Source of the DNA: Sabethes cyaneus
Taxonomy: Eukaryota; Arthropoda; Insecta; Diptera; Culicidae
Direction: 5' to 3'
Assembly (NCBI RefSeq): GCF_943734655.1
Contig: NC_071354.1
Span: forward strand, 225,736,397-225,800,396
DNA length: 64,000 bases
Made by a program: the position numbers and the translations under genes. Shown one piece after another: positions 12,965-26,189 of the stretch (positions are counted from its first letter, which is position 1; every line of letters starts with the position of its first letter). Below the pieces are notes generated by a model that saw nothing but the letters and a program-made list of their open reading frames with translations, ran no database searches and had not been told where the DNA came from.

Positions 12965-15790
12965 TAGAAGAAGAAACATTCAATTCGATTTCGAATACAT
13001 CTAAAATAGACCTGGTTAAATATGTACAATTCAACAATGTTATTCTTAGCTTGTTTCACCGAAAAATAGAAACCTATTAACATCGAAAATAGCTTTCCCC
13101 ACAACAATCGGAACCACATTTTTTCAATTCCGTCACAAATAGCAAAAAATTGCATAGGTATGCAGACATTCGTTCATTCTAAAAGTGACCTTTTTAATTG
13201 TCGATTATGAGATTCAGTGGCGTCGGTGGCGTCAGTGGAAACCGCGTGGAATTCAAAACATATTTTTTTCTACTTCAGATAAAAATAAAACTTTTACACA
13301 GTCAGCCGCCAACAGTCGCGTTGGGTCGCATCATAGGTGCAGTCGTTTGATTGTTTGACACTCTTCACCCAAGATTGACAACCAACCGAGCGCCTCCTTC
13401 CGCTTAGCAATCGGATTGATCCGCTTTGGGGGTTTCTTTGGTGCTTAAGAGATGCTTGTATCTTTTGTTTATGTCAACAATGAGATATTTCTAGTAGGTT
13501 CTGTTTTTTTGATAATAAACACAATTAACGGGAAAACAGAAGATCCTGCTAAGACGGTCGAAAATAACTTTTCATAACGAAAATAGAAAGTTGTTCATAA
13601 ATTTTGTAAAAATATACTCTAACAGAATGGTTATAATTTCAATTTATTTCACTACGCTCAGAATTGTGAGAATGTCGAAATTAGTTGAGTAATTGAATAT
13701 ATTAAAACTTGTGGCGTGTGCATTTAACTTGAAATAAGAATTTCAGCACTAGATTCCTACACTCCTCATAAAATCCGTGTGAAATAAGCTGCATAAACTG
13801 ATTCGTTCGAACCGATTGGCCACCATCATGCGGCAGAAAGCCGTGTTAGGTGAAATGCTAACGAAATTAACACGTCGTAAAAATTTCACCCGCCAAAAAT
13901 TATCGTCGACACAGATGTTTCTCGAAAAATCGACGATATCGTTTCACCCGTTTGCCAAATGATTTGCCTACCGGCACCAAACAACCGGCCAAGGTTAGAA
14001 CTACTTAGTGTTGTTCATTATAAAGCCCATCATGTTATTCTTTTCTCGATTGTGCCCACCTCCCTTACTGGGGATGGATTGGCGGAAAGGCGGCACTCAT
14101 TAAACTGTCGAAACTTGTCCCCTGCAGACAGTCTCTAATTTAATTTAATCCGCCAGTAATCTTACCGATAATTTAACGCTTGTTTTTATTCAACAAACAG
14201 ATGCTATTTTGGTGCCATTTTCAAGTTGCTGGCATGGTTTGAGTCTATTCTAGTCGAACTGCAACATTATTGTTCGCTTTTATAATTATTTTTACTACTG
14301 AAGTAATGAGCACAATTAATACTCATAATTTTCGTTAATCTAAACTGAATGGTTTCAATGACCGTTGGGGCCTGAAGAATCACGTAAACAAACTAGTGTT
14401 GTAGAGTATCGCATGATTAACTTGTACTTCACCAGTAATTATTTAAACCTATTTTCTCCATCGAACATTTCTCGTTCATAAACTTCAATTCACACAAGCA
14501 AGGTGCACCCTTGGAATCGGTGTCTCGCAGCATTCCGGACAGTCAAAGTCAACAAAGGAATCCCTCCATGCAGAGTAATTATACCAACCGGTCTGCGCTG
14601 CATCGTCAGATCAGTGTTTTTCCCCCGTCACATGAACCGTAGGAGTAGTGAAATCCTGCCCTGATGAATTGCATGCTGCTTTCCTGCCCCAAGAGTGCAC
14701 TGGCCACTTAAATTATCCTCAATGTAAGCGCAATTTTCTGCCACCAGATCCGGCTGCTGCAGCGCCATTGGTGTCAGATTCTCAAAGTGGGCCGCTACTG
14801 GCTACCATGCACAGAGAACACGGGTTAAGTCCTACGGTGACGCAGCTACGGTTAACTAGAAATACATCATTGCAGAAAACGGTGTCCGAAATATCTATCT
14901 AGCGAAGGGATTCGCGCTCGACCGCTGCAGTTGTTTTTCCTCACAGCGGGCGCGATGTTTACACCGCCCGTCTGCGTGGTTGATTCACGATCAAACTGCC
15001 GCAGTAAAAAACACAATTTAGCAACGAAAATTATACACAGTTGTTCAAAAAACTAAAATGTATACAAATTGTACACCGATTTTTTCCGGCTACATCTACC
15101 TATCACACAAACCCCTGAAATGCAGCATGCAACTGACTCAACATGCAAACTTCTCCGAGTTGCTTCCAGCGAAACCGCAACTCCTGGCTGGCGTCGCAAA
15201 ATAAACAATTGTCTTGCCAAAAAAAAATTGAATCATTTGTTGGTTTTCTCCGCCGCCCTAGAGCAGAGCCATGTCCGTGTGTGACCTGTCGACTGTCGAA
15301 AGACATGAGTTTCTACAAATTATACCCACGCCACGCCACGCTAGCTAGCCGTGGTGCTCGATTACCATTCACGTTTAAATCCTAACGGCAAGCGGAACAG
15401 TTTTTCACATGCGGGATTATTACCATCCGGGGGGAAACTGCCAGATGGAGAAGAAAAGTCGGTCGCTATTCTTAGCATCATCTGCCGTAGCGGAGCGAGC
15501 GTGGAAAAACTGTAGCCGATGCGTGACCCATTCGGTGGACGATGGTGTAAATGATTCAGAATAATGAAGCTCCAAACTCTCATACCTAGTGAAAGAAAAG
15601 CAATTTTCCTTGTGTTTTTTTTTGCTTCGACCACTTACAATGCCGTGGTTTTGGAAAATTACAACCGAACATCTCGTTGGAACAGATTGCAATAGGTGAC
15701 GACAGCATTTGCTTGTTTATAGTAAAAATAATGCCTTTGATTGAAAGAAATCTGTCCAAAGCAACAATTGCGAAGATGAAAGATGGACTT
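12965..15790. other. Unique-looking noncoding DNA, no gene recognised
   Basis: AT-rich sequence with no LINE or transposase similarity and no convincing exon. Short open frames on either strand lack family signatures and splice context. Confidence 0.4.
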
Positions 15791-15795
15791 TCAAA

Positions 15796-15818
15796 CACCG
15801 GCTTAGCCGGTGTTTAAA
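15796..15818. repeat. Perfect short hairpin
   Basis: aaacaccggc and gccggtgttt flank a three-base loop (tta). It is isolated in AT-rich DNA and resembles a small structured site. No function can be assigned, and no poly-T tract follows. Confidence 0.5.
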
Positions 15819-16783
15819 ATGTCACCTTCATTTGAAGAGTAATAACAATGCAGTGAGAGAAAAAGTTGCCTCATTACAATGTGCTAACAATGAAAATGTG
15901 TTTGGATTAAATTAACCTTGAATGTTGACAGAAAATAATTTCGGTTTGTTGATGTTGAGCGTCTCGTCGCAACAAATTTTGGTAAACATATTCGTGTTTT
16001 TTTTTCACTACAAAGTATTCAAAATCGACTATAATCGGTTTATTTTTAACAACCGTCGCTCCTCTTCTACCGATCCATCATGATGATGAAAATTGCGGAT
16101 AAGACAATTGCAGCGCAGGCAGCGGTCAGAAAAACCTAACACATCCGTACAGTCAACACCCACTTTGCGATCGGCGCGGTGGACAGTAAACAACAATACC
16201 CTTCAGTTTCGAGAGACTGCTAGCCTACGTCCTAGCCAGCCGTTCAGCCGCGCCGCGCCAGCTTGCTGGGGGCGACAACGCTGACGAGCCCCACGATCTT
16301 TGGCCGGCCGGCGTCTCAGGACTCAGAAAACAATAAAATGTTATACGATTTGCAACCAAAACGTAGGTACCCATCTCTCAATTCGCTAAATGATCGTCTA
16401 CATGGCGCAAAGACATTCGCACGTCGTCGTTCGGTAAAAATAAAATTGAACAAATTCGAGATTTGTTTTCGCATGCTGAATGGCAGGTACCTTTATTTAC
16501 CGAATAGTAAAAGCTGAAGCAAGATTAGATCATGGATTGTAAGTCACCAAAAACTGATGCACTGATTTTTATAAATAAGATACTTCAAAATAAACAATAT
16601 TTATGCATGTTAAATGTCGAAGAAAGAAGAAGTTTGCAGACTTTAAATTTTCCATTTTGTTTCAAATTCGGTTTAACTTATTTTTATCATGTTGGATTAT
16701 GAAATATGTTGTCATTCATTGGTAGTTTTCAGAGCGGACCAATTCAGAAAATTTCCTAACAAAACGTTTACAGTTATTCGGTA

Positions 16784-16960
16784 TTGTTTTCTCTCTCTTT
16801 CTATCTCTTTCTCTCCTTTTCTCTCTTTACTTTTTCTCTTTTCTCTTTTTTTCTCTTTATCTTTCTTTACTTCTTCACTTTTCTCGCTTTACTTTTTCTC
16901 TCTTTATTCTTTCTCTTCTCTCTTGCTCTCACTTTTTTCTCTTTCTCCTCTTTTCCAAAA
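16784..16960. repeat. Pyrimidine-rich (TTCTC)n tract
   Basis: About 175 bases of almost uninterrupted T and C on the + strand, built from ctttctctc and ctttt variants. It makes long open frames that are purely compositional (Leu/Phe/Ser-rich). Confidence 0.85.
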
Positions 16961-17166
16961 GGCTTACAAATTCCAACTCACCTTCTCCATTCTAAGCAAT
17001 ACCCGAGAAGATCTACCACACTACTACAAACACAATTATGTGGTTACTATTGGGCAATAAGTTCTCATATTTTTCACATTGTAACTAAACATCAAACAAC
17101 AGAATTGACATTCTAAAAGTGTTTTTGCAGTTAATCTAACAACCGACCGCCTATGACAATTTTTAT

Positions 17167-17454
17167 AGTGGAGCTCAGTAGCCGCAAGGTTACCGTGTCT
17201 GCTTTAACAAGCGAGTGGTCGTGGGTTCGAATTTTAGCTCAGTTTATTCTCAGGCCCCTCATGGCCCATTCCTTCATGCTGAGTAAAGCCAAAATAGACA
17301 CAAGCACGCATAAAATTACTAACAAACATACCACTCACTCAATAGCGCTATAGCAAAAAGAAATGCAGTGCAGGTTATATCAGCCACATGAGCACAATAG
17401 ATCACAATATATCAACTATACTGTTCGCAGTGATGGGTCCATTCAAGAAAAAAA
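17167..17454 (+). mobile_element. Feilai-like tRNA-related SINE, copy 1
   Basis: Shares with the 26.2 kb copy the head 'gccgcaaggttacc', 'tctgcttt...caagcgagtggtcg', a B box GGTTCGAATTT at 17224-17234, 'tttattctcaggcccctc', 'agaaatgcagtgcaggt' and the 'gatca..atatcaactatact' tail. Imperfect flanking repeats (tgacaatttttat and tgtcaaatttttaat) look like a degraded target-site duplication. The interior is shorter than copy 2. Confidence 0.8.
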
Positions 17455-18174
17455 TGTCAAATTTTTAATTGAAACTGTCATAGTCAAACTTTTTGCTATT
17501 GACTATTTTAAGTATTACCAATCTTAGCTTAGTAGCTTAGCTGTTCCTTCTCGATCTAAGTTGGACCGCTCCATTGGCAATCCGGCTTAGATATCGTTGC
17601 TGGAAAGGCATCCCTACACCATGCGCCTGGCTGGAAGAATGAAGATTGACCATTAATTACATAGCCAAGGTTATGTCCACGTCTAAGTCTAATTCTAAAA
17701 CCAATTGAAGTCCAATTCTAAGCCTAGCCTAAGCCCAAGCCCAATCTTAAGCTACTACCATTCCAACGAAACTCGTTAACAAATGCACTGGGTACGAATT
17801 CTGGCAATATATTATCTATTATTTATATTAAATTAATAAATAATATAAGCAGGTCAGTTTATCCTCATCCAACTTCAACTTTCTAGCTAACAGTAAACGC
17901 AAATTAAACTTTCAGCATTCCCGGTTGAAACTATACAAACCATTTTACATTTATTTTCATTTAACTTCCTGAGTTCAATTTTTTTGGAGAATATTTAGTT
18001 TTAGTTTATTTTCAATTTCGACTGAAAATGCTTTTGACCAAAATAAATTTTAATTTTTTTGACTTAACTTATTCAAGTTAGATTATACCAGATTTTTTTC
18101 AGATACCAGATCCCCCTAAGAATATTTTCTGGCTACGCCCTAGGAAATATCTGGTTTGGCAGGCGATCGGTCTA

Positions 18175-18930
18175 AACAGCAACTTTTGCATTACAACCTA
18201 AACCATTATTCAGAAAATTTACGTGTACGAGTATATGGAAAAATGTCAGCTGTTTGTCTTGAAGCAATATCATTGTTCCGTGCTGTTTTGGCCGAATTGG
18301 CCAAACAAGAAACAAGAACCCTCCTAACATGCTAGAGCCCTGCTTAATCGACAAATGCTGGACCATCGTCAAGCAGAATCTGAAAAACACCCAAAAAAAG
18401 CAGAAGCAATTTAATTCTGCGACGAACAAACTGGATAATTTGGCTGTATAAAATCTGATGGCTGTAGTTATCTGATAGCGACAATTCGGATTCAGTCAAC
18501 CGGAAGCATAGCAGAATATTTTTTTTGTAGCAGGGATTTTTTAATTCAAATTCAATTTATTTACAGGCCCTCTTGTTTGACCAAATGCTGATCCTAGCTC
18601 CCTTTACAAGATTTTACTGTCAAAATACTATTTTATCGTTACGGATGATGAAGCGCACTGCAAGGTCATTTTCAGACAAATTCCTATAAACGAATTTTAC
18701 ACCTCGACCGATCAACATGCCGATCATCCAAGTGCCCCGAAAAATCTGAAAATAAAAAAAGGCTTCAAAACTTCAGAAACTTTTGTGACCAGTAACCACT
18801 AACCAGAAAACTTATCAAAGGAAGTGCCTCCAGAAAAGGTTATACTGCCTTTCTTGGAGCAGCGCAAGTGTGATTGCCTTCTGTAACCTATTCTTATTCA
18901 ACCAAACAATCGTACAACGCCAATGGCGTC
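18175..18930 (+). pseudogene. Two adjacent Tc1/mariner-like transposase fragments
   Basis: The 18270-18450 stretch reads like a transposase C-terminus (an FWPNW-type motif, then NPPNMLEPCLIDKCWTIVKQ with NLKN). The 18600-18890 stretch reads like the catalytic core (VTDDEAHCKVIF, then FYTS and a CLQKRLYCLS-type motif). The C-terminal piece precedes the core, so these are two copies or a rearranged one. Both carry stops. Family assignment is by motif resemblance. Confidence 0.55.
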
Positions 18931-18934
18931 ACTT

Positions 18935-20420
18935 CGGTTCCCATGGAATGTAATTCCGTCTATACCCCGGTGCGGATTACGGAATACTGATCGATGGACA
19001 AACGGTCGACCTGAAAGCGACAAGAGGAAGTTCAAGCGAAAATGGTACTTAGATACACTATAAGTAGGAGTTCATTTACGACTAGACTCGAGCCTTTAGA
19101 CTTACCATTTAATCCCAGCCTAATCTACCGATTTTAATTGGGTTACATTTTCCCCGGACGTTCTTCGGTTCCTAGGCCTAGATCGAAGCTTGGAGACTGG
19201 AGGGGTCCGTGCCTCGGGTGATCTTAACAATTTTTCGCGCACTTGTTGTATCGTGGACGTACGGGTTCCACTCGAGCCCGTGTACGGAAGGCACTACCAC
19301 GTGGTGTATAAACCGCACTCCTCCGGATTTACGCACGGATATCTACCAGACTAGATACTGACGAGGCGGGATTCCACCCGCGGCTCATTGATTTGGTAGC
19401 TAGACTTAATCCGATCGCCTCGCCCAAAAATAGAATTTAAGACCTCTTCCAATAGAATATGCACGTCGGTTTGTTTTTTAGAACACTCGGTTACTTCACG
19501 ACAATCGACGGCCACGCGGATTACCCCCGGAATGGTGGATCGACGTTTAATTTTGTTTTCGCTTTTAATCGGATGACCACATGGGATCACGGAATAGCAC
19601 CGTACAGCAGAGACACGTCTGATCGCTTCGACTCTCACACCAAAAAAAGCCCCGGCTTCTCTTCAATCCGCTAGCAACGTCCTCTAGCAGGCTTATATAA
19701 AACTCCCAAGCGTTACATGACTCCTTGCTCCCGGTCGATCCGTGCGTTGGAGCCATTGGTAACCGCGGCGTCTTGATAGGGAATTTTATCTTAAAAACTA
19801 ACAACTAACATACAAAACAAAATACAATTTTTCAAAAATAATTTATTTACAATTACTATAGGACATGGTCACATGTTACAACACACTTCGAAAAAATCCT
19901 GTAAATTTATATCTTTTGATATGCGTATAAATAGAACATCGCAAATCATATTAAATTACGTGTTAATTAACTTAAAGGCTTATTTATTACATTTGACTTG
20001 ATGTAAAAATATATCTTCAAAAAACGGTTTAGACTATTTACGTTTTATTTAATGGGTAAATATATGTGACTACTTGAATCTATCGGAAACGTTTGTTGTT
20101 TACGAAGCATAGTTGCTGAGTTATACGGCGAATACGATATAAACAGGACGATATTACTTGTTGAAAAATTGTAGCAGCGTTTTGCATCCCTCACATATCT
20201 CTTTTAAAAGTGCGGTGAGAAAAATTTACAAAATATGTTTCGCTTTTCCATAATTTGATCAAACCCCGTCAAGCGCCTAGCGGGGCAAAAGTGCGATTCA
20301 CAGACGGGGCAAAAGTGCGATTCATGGGCGAGGCAAAAATGCGTAGGTAATTATATAAAGTTCTATGCACTATATTCCAGATACTACAATTCTAAGATCT
20401 GGAGCAAACACTACAGATGT
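18935..20420. other. Unassigned, moderately GC-rich then AT-rich DNA
   Basis: 18950-19790 is noticeably GC-richer than its surroundings and may be part of an unrecognised element. The - strand open frame at 19351-19638 has no recognisable domain. From 19800 to 20420 the DNA is AT-rich with no gene. Confidence 0.35.
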
Positions 20421-20424
20421 TGTC

Positions 20425-22385
20425 CAAAGTCCAGAATCGAGTTCAAGCCCAAGCCGAAAAACGAGTTTAATCCCATTTCCAAGAGCTGAGGTTTATGTTC
20501 AAACCCAGGAGCCGATATTCACGTCCAAGTCCAAGAGGTTAGTCCAAGTCCAAGTCTAAGAGACGAAGTTTAAGTCCAAGTCCGAGAGACGAAGTTCAAG
20601 TCCAAGTCCAAGAACCGACGTTCAAGTCCAATTCCAAATCAAAATCAAAATGCAAGTCAAAAGCAATGCCCAGGTTTAAGCCAAAATACAATGTTCAAAA
20701 TTCAAGTCTAAATCCAGGTCCAGCGTCGAAATGACAGATTTCAAAATTTATAAAGAAAACAGAGGCTATAAGGTGCTTGGATAGATCTAGACTTTGTCGT
20801 TCACAAAGTCCAAATCCAAGTTCATGTCAAAGTCAAAATCAAAGCCAAGGTCCAAGTCCAAATTTTAGCCCAGCTCTAGATCTTAGTCCAAGTTCAGATC
20901 CAGGACCAGCTACAAATCCTATTCCAAATCCAAGCCCAAGTCCCACCCAAGTCCAAGTCCAATCCAAAGTCCAAGTCAAAACCCAAGTCCGAGTCCAAGT
21001 CAAAACCCAAGTCCGAGTCCAAACCCAAGTCCGAGTCCAAGTCCAAACCCAATTCTAAGTCCTTGCCTAAATTCATGGTCACGTCCATTTCTATTTCCAT
21101 GTCCATATCCAAGCCCAAGTCCAAGTGCAAGCTCAATCACAAATGCAAGCCAAATCACAAGTCCAAGTACAAATCCAAGTCCAAGTTCAAATCCTTGTCC
21201 AAGTCCAAACCGAAGTCCGTGTCTAAGTCCAAGTCCAAGCCCATTCCAGGTCAATGTCCAAATCCAAGTCTAAACTCAAGTCCGAGTCCAAGTCCAAGTC
21301 CAAATCCAAATCCATGCCCCAGTTCAAGCCCAAATACAAGTCCGAGTCCAAATCCAATCCGAAGTCCAAATCCATTCCTAAGTCCAAACCCAAGTTCAAG
21401 CCCAAATCCACGGCCATGTCCATTTCTATTTCCATGTCCATGTCCAAACCCAAGTCCAAGCCCAATCATAAGTCGAAGTCCAAGTACAAACCCAAGTCTA
21501 AGTCCAAGCCCAAATCCATGACCATGTCCATTTCCATTTCCAAGGTCATGTCTAAGCTAAAGTTTAAGTTCAAGCCCAATCACAAGTCCAAGTACAAACC
21601 CAAGTCCAAATGCAAGTCCATGTCCCAGTCCAAGTCAAATCCATGTCCAAGTCCATGTCCAAGTCCAAGCCCAATCACAAGTCCAAACACAATCCCAAGT
21701 CCAAGCCCAAATCCATGGCCATGTCCTTTTCCATTTCCATGTCCATGACCAAGCCCAAGTCCATGTCAAAGTCTAATTTTAACTCCATATTCAAGTCCAG
21801 GTGAAGATCCAAATTCAAGTCCGATTATAAATCCAAGTTCAAGTTAAAGTCCATCATATCTAAATCCAAGTCCAAGTCCAAGTCCTAGTCCAAACCCAAA
21901 CCTAAGTCCAAGTCCAAACCCAAGTCGAAGTAAAATCCCAAGTCCAAGGCCAAGTACAAACCCAAGTCCAAGTTCAAATCCAAGTTCGAGTCCAAGTCCT
22001 ATCCCAAGTCCAAGTCCAACCCCGAATTCAGGTCAAAATCCAAATCCAAGTCCAAACTCGAGTCCGAGCCCAAGTCCAAGTCCAAATCCAAATCCATGTC
22101 CCAGTGCAAGCCCAAATCCAAGTCCAAGTCCAAGTTCAAATCCATGTCCAGGTCCAATCCCAAGTCGACATCCAAGTCCAAATCCATGTCCTTTTCCATA
22201 TCCATGTCGAAGTCCAATTTTAACTCCATTCTAAATGTTCAAGTCCAGCTCCGGATCCAACTTCAAGTCCGATTATAAGTCCAAGTTCAAATCCAAGTCC
22301 ATTCCAAGTTCAAGTTAAAATCTTTTCCAAATTCAAGTTTAAGTTCATCGCATTGAAATCCAAGTCCAGGTCCGCGTCCATCGTT
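20425..22385. repeat. 1.9 kb CCAAGT-type hexamer satellite
   Basis: Almost continuous array of 6 bp units of the type aagtcc, aagccc and aaatcc. Because six is a multiple of three and the unit has no stop, it creates long spurious frames on both strands (Ser/Pro/Lys-rich on +, Leu/Asp/Gly-rich on -). A block starting catggccatgtccatttc recurs near 21074, 21409, 21517 and 21714, showing higher-order structure. A small similar patch lies at 17685-17755. Confidence 0.95.
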
Positions 22386-22494
22386 GTGCAAAGAGTTTCT
22401 CAAGAAAATGCTTAATATTAATGAAGGTTAATCGATCCTTTTTCTTTTTGTTGAAAAGTGTGAACTTTTTTAAAACGCAGATAGGTACCTTTAT

Positions 22495-23258
22495 TTAAGG
22501 GGGGACCCTACTCTAGAAAGTCAATCGGAAAAATTGAATTTTATTTAATTTTTTTGCATTTTCGAGATGTGAGATGACATACCTTCGGTAATGTCATGCC
22601 AAAAGGATTTTTTTTCTATCTGATCTCGTTGAAAACTTACGGCAAATATTGTGGAGTCACCTTAGGGAAGTCCATTGCTGTACGAAACTTTGAACGCGTT
22701 TTCCCCGAGACCATGTTTCTTTAGCTGGCAGTACGTGTATCTCAGGATCTAGTGGACCGATTTAGCTGAAATTTTTTTTCAGCATGTAAAAATGAATTAT
22801 TGAAATTTTTACGTATCCGTTTTTTGATATCTCAATTTTTCAATTTTTTATGAGCTCTTAATTGTCAATTTTTGACGAAAAAACATCTTTCTTTTGAAAA
22901 AATTACCGCCATTTTGGTAATTTTTCGAATTTTCAAAAACCGCTACGTAACGTAATTGATCTAAAGCTTCAAAATCATCCTTGAAATCTGTTCTACGATA
23001 CTCTGCTGGTTCCCGGCACGTACCGCCAGCAAGGTACTATTTTTTAGAGGGCACTCACGCGCCCACCTGCCACCAGCATAATAATCACTATTCTGGAATC
23101 CAGAAAATACAAAATATATCTTCAAATATACCTTAACCAATAACCAAAATACTCCAACACTTAACTATAATATAATACACAACTTAACTATCTAGCATCT
23201 GAAAAAAATTACGAAAATCTATTATTTTTCGGTCTTTTAGAGTAGGGTCCCCTCTTAA
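22495..23258. mobile_element. TTAA-flanked nonautonomous DNA transposon, copy 1
   Basis: Ends read TTAAGGGGGGACCCTACTCT and, inverted, TTAAGAGGGGACCCTACTCT, so the target TTAA is duplicated as in piggyBac-type elements. The 756 bp body has no transposase. Its interior (cgccattttg followed by an AT-rich gaattttcaaaa stretch) parallels the element at 33489-34224. Confidence 0.85.
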
Positions 23259-26175
23259 AGAAAGGATTTGAAAAAAAATCGACATTTGAAATTGAAATTT
23301 CAATTTTGACTCACGGCCAGTGCATCCATTTGTTCTAAGACTGGCCAATTTATGAGTTTGTGTCAGGCTAGACATAATAAAGGAAGTTATTTGAAAAATA
23401 AAAATGTTTGCGCTCTGATCCGAGGTAATATATTTGCAACAATCGAGCTGTTGGTTGTTAAGCAAGATTGCATCGGCATAGGTATTAATAGGCACCAACT
23501 GAAGAATAGATTCCATTCAAACAATGCACAAGCAATGGGCGGTGGCAGTTAAAAACTAAATTTACACACATTTTTGTTTTTTCAAGAAATAAAACAGGCG
23601 AAAAAGACAATTTGCTTTGTGGCAGAGGCGTTGCTAATGTTTTTTTTTTCTTCTCGGTTTGGCGGGTGGTGGGAGGTGAAAAGTGATTCCGTGAAATTCG
23701 ACCGCGAAGACAGCGGATTTTGCCAAATCGACAAGACCAGAATGTCTCAATTGTTCGATTGTTGCTCACGAGCAACGGTGGTGGTACTTGTGGGTAGTCT
23801 GCATCCTGCTCATCGCCCAGTAGCGACACGACACAACTGGTTATTATGATGAATCATTAATCTTCGTCATTTGTTTACTGGTTTTCGATGCATAAAAACT
23901 TTTTTATGTTGCAAAATTTTTAAAATAGATGTTTCAATATTGTCTTTTTCATACATCTGTCATTTAGTAGAAGGAATGGTACTGAAATTTCGATTTAATT
24001 CTCCACAGATTGCATGAATTAGCGCATACGGACGTCAAACAAAATCAACTGAAATTATGATGAGTGCACTGACATCTGCTGTGATTTGCCCCTTTCGACT
24101 CGAGCGACTTCAAACGAAACATTATTCAGAATCAAATGTAAAGCAACAAGTGTCCAAACCGCCTCTCCGACTTTTCTCGGTAATATTTATGCTAGCTTCT
24201 AAGCCGTCCAGCTCTCCGAGGGTGTGCATTCTGTATCTCCTCATTAATCATCTCGAGTGGAAATCGGATTATTACGTCAACCCGTCCCGATCTGGCAGCG
24301 AAGGCGCTGCCATTAATTTCGGTAACCCGCCCGCCGACAGACGGACGCAAAAACAATAATTTCCGCAACTTGCCGTGGCCGTGGGTTTGACGGTGCGTAT
24401 GCGCTCGCCAGCAAAACTGCAAAATTGTATAGCCGATTGTGGACCCCAGGACAGCAAAAACAAACATGCTAAACGTTACCGGCCCGGTATAATACTCGGC
24501 AATAAAAGCAGACACATTTCACAAGCCATAAACAATAATCACGATTAAAGCACGGCCACCACAACGTATACGTTTACATTACATGACTCAAGATTATAAT
24601 GGTACATTGTAGAACATCCCTTGCTCGTATCTCATACTCAGTGAGAAGCTGTGGTTTGAAAAAAAAATCAAGACAATAGTATTAGGTTTCTTGCTAATAC
24701 GCAGAAAATATTTTGCCAAATTCGAAATTGGTGAGGTAATGCCTATCGCTTTCGATTTAATGGCGTCCTGCGGTTTCAAATCGTTGTTTTCAACTTTCAC
24801 GATCGGCTCAAAAAAAACAAAATGTTTGGAACAAACAAAATGTTATCATGAACATTGTGTTGTATTTCAACCGGGAGGCATTTATTTTAAGCCAACGAGC
24901 TGTAGAACACAAAACGATAATTTTCGACTAATGTTTGTGACAGCTCCAATTTTTTCGCCAGAAGCGTAAGATGCTTTCCACATTCATTGTCCATAACAAA
25001 GGAAATTAGAAAATGTTTTGGTTCGAAATATTATTCATGCTTTATAGGAAGTGTTTATAAACTGTTTAAAAAAAACTACAGCTTTGTTAAAAAAGACGTC
25101 CAATTAAATAAAATCTTAGCATCTAACTATTACAAATTTCTTTTATAATGGTGGGCCATTTCATACAATTAAGTTTCATTTCATGTATCATAAATTAAAC
25201 TAACGGCATTCATAGACGGATAATCGTTTCTAATTATCCATTTAGAACCGTTCTCCTGCAGAATAACAACACGTTCAAATTACGAAAACTTTGACCATAC
25301 TATGCCGTCTATTAATGGTGCATGTACCCCCGCGAAAGCACTTGTTGCATTGTGGCAAAAATTAAGCTAATTAGACATTGCATCCGCGCTGGTGCCAAGC
25401 TATTTAATTCAACCACCTCACTTAAAAGACGAGAAATTATGATACGATATGACAGATTATTACCCCAAGTGTTCCTTGCCGTTTGAAACTATCCGATGGG
25501 CAGCACTCGCGAGTCGCAATTTATCCCGAAAACAAAAAAAAATATAATTACAGAAAAACAAACGCTTTCCCAAGCCGACAAAACGGACATCAACAGAGCC
25601 GTGTGGCGTGTTGCTTCCCCGTAAGTCGTAAGAGACCTTTTCATTCAAACATCACCCACGCTGCTGCTGGCTGCTTTTTAACTGTCCACGCTGCGTGCAA
25701 CCAGACAAGACCCTGCTGGCCATCAATCTTTTCCCAGAACGTCGCCGCAGTCGCAGTTCGCTGTTTACATCCTCGTTGTCCTCATGACCCGAAAGCTGTC
25801 GGCTGTAGTAGAAAGTAGCATCTTCCGTACTACCAGAGCCAACAGCGCGGAACGAAACGGTTCCACGATCCACCTGTCAGGGTCGTCACGCCCTTTGTCG
25901 GTCACGTATTCTTTCGCTAGACCGAAATGAGATCGGTTTATATCATCTACAGTCAAACAATGCATTAGTCGTCTAAACACCTTTTCTGCTGACAGGAAGC
26001 TGTGCTCAAAAGCTTGAACGGAGTAAGTAAAAGAACTGAAAAATTACAACTATCAAAGTGACAATTCAAAAGGCAATCAGTGGTTATGATTCCAATTTGC
26101 AATATTTTTTGCTCTGAAATGGTGGTAAAGCTAGTTTCTGTAGACAAATGTCAAACCTTAATTATTCACTTGTAG
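23259..26175. other. Unique noncoding DNA, no gene firmly recognised
   Basis: No transposon signature seen. A - strand frame (24515-24192) begins with a plausible membrane segment but has no recognised homologue and is treated as a finding only. Other frames look like chance. Confidence 0.4.
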
Positions 26176-26189
26176 TGTAAACAAGGTTT

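Noticed and set aside
16689..17116. Leu/Phe/Ser-rich membrane-like protein
   Set aside because: Purely the translation of a pyrimidine tract.
19351..19804. Overlapping frames on both strands as a gene or viral-derived element
   Set aside because: No motif of any protein family could be recognised; the region is only somewhat GC-richer than its neighbours.
20777..22278. Long Ser/Pro/Lys-rich and Leu/Asp/Gly-rich open frames
   Set aside because: They are six-frame translations of a stop-free hexamer satellite; both strands are open at once and there is no splice or start context.
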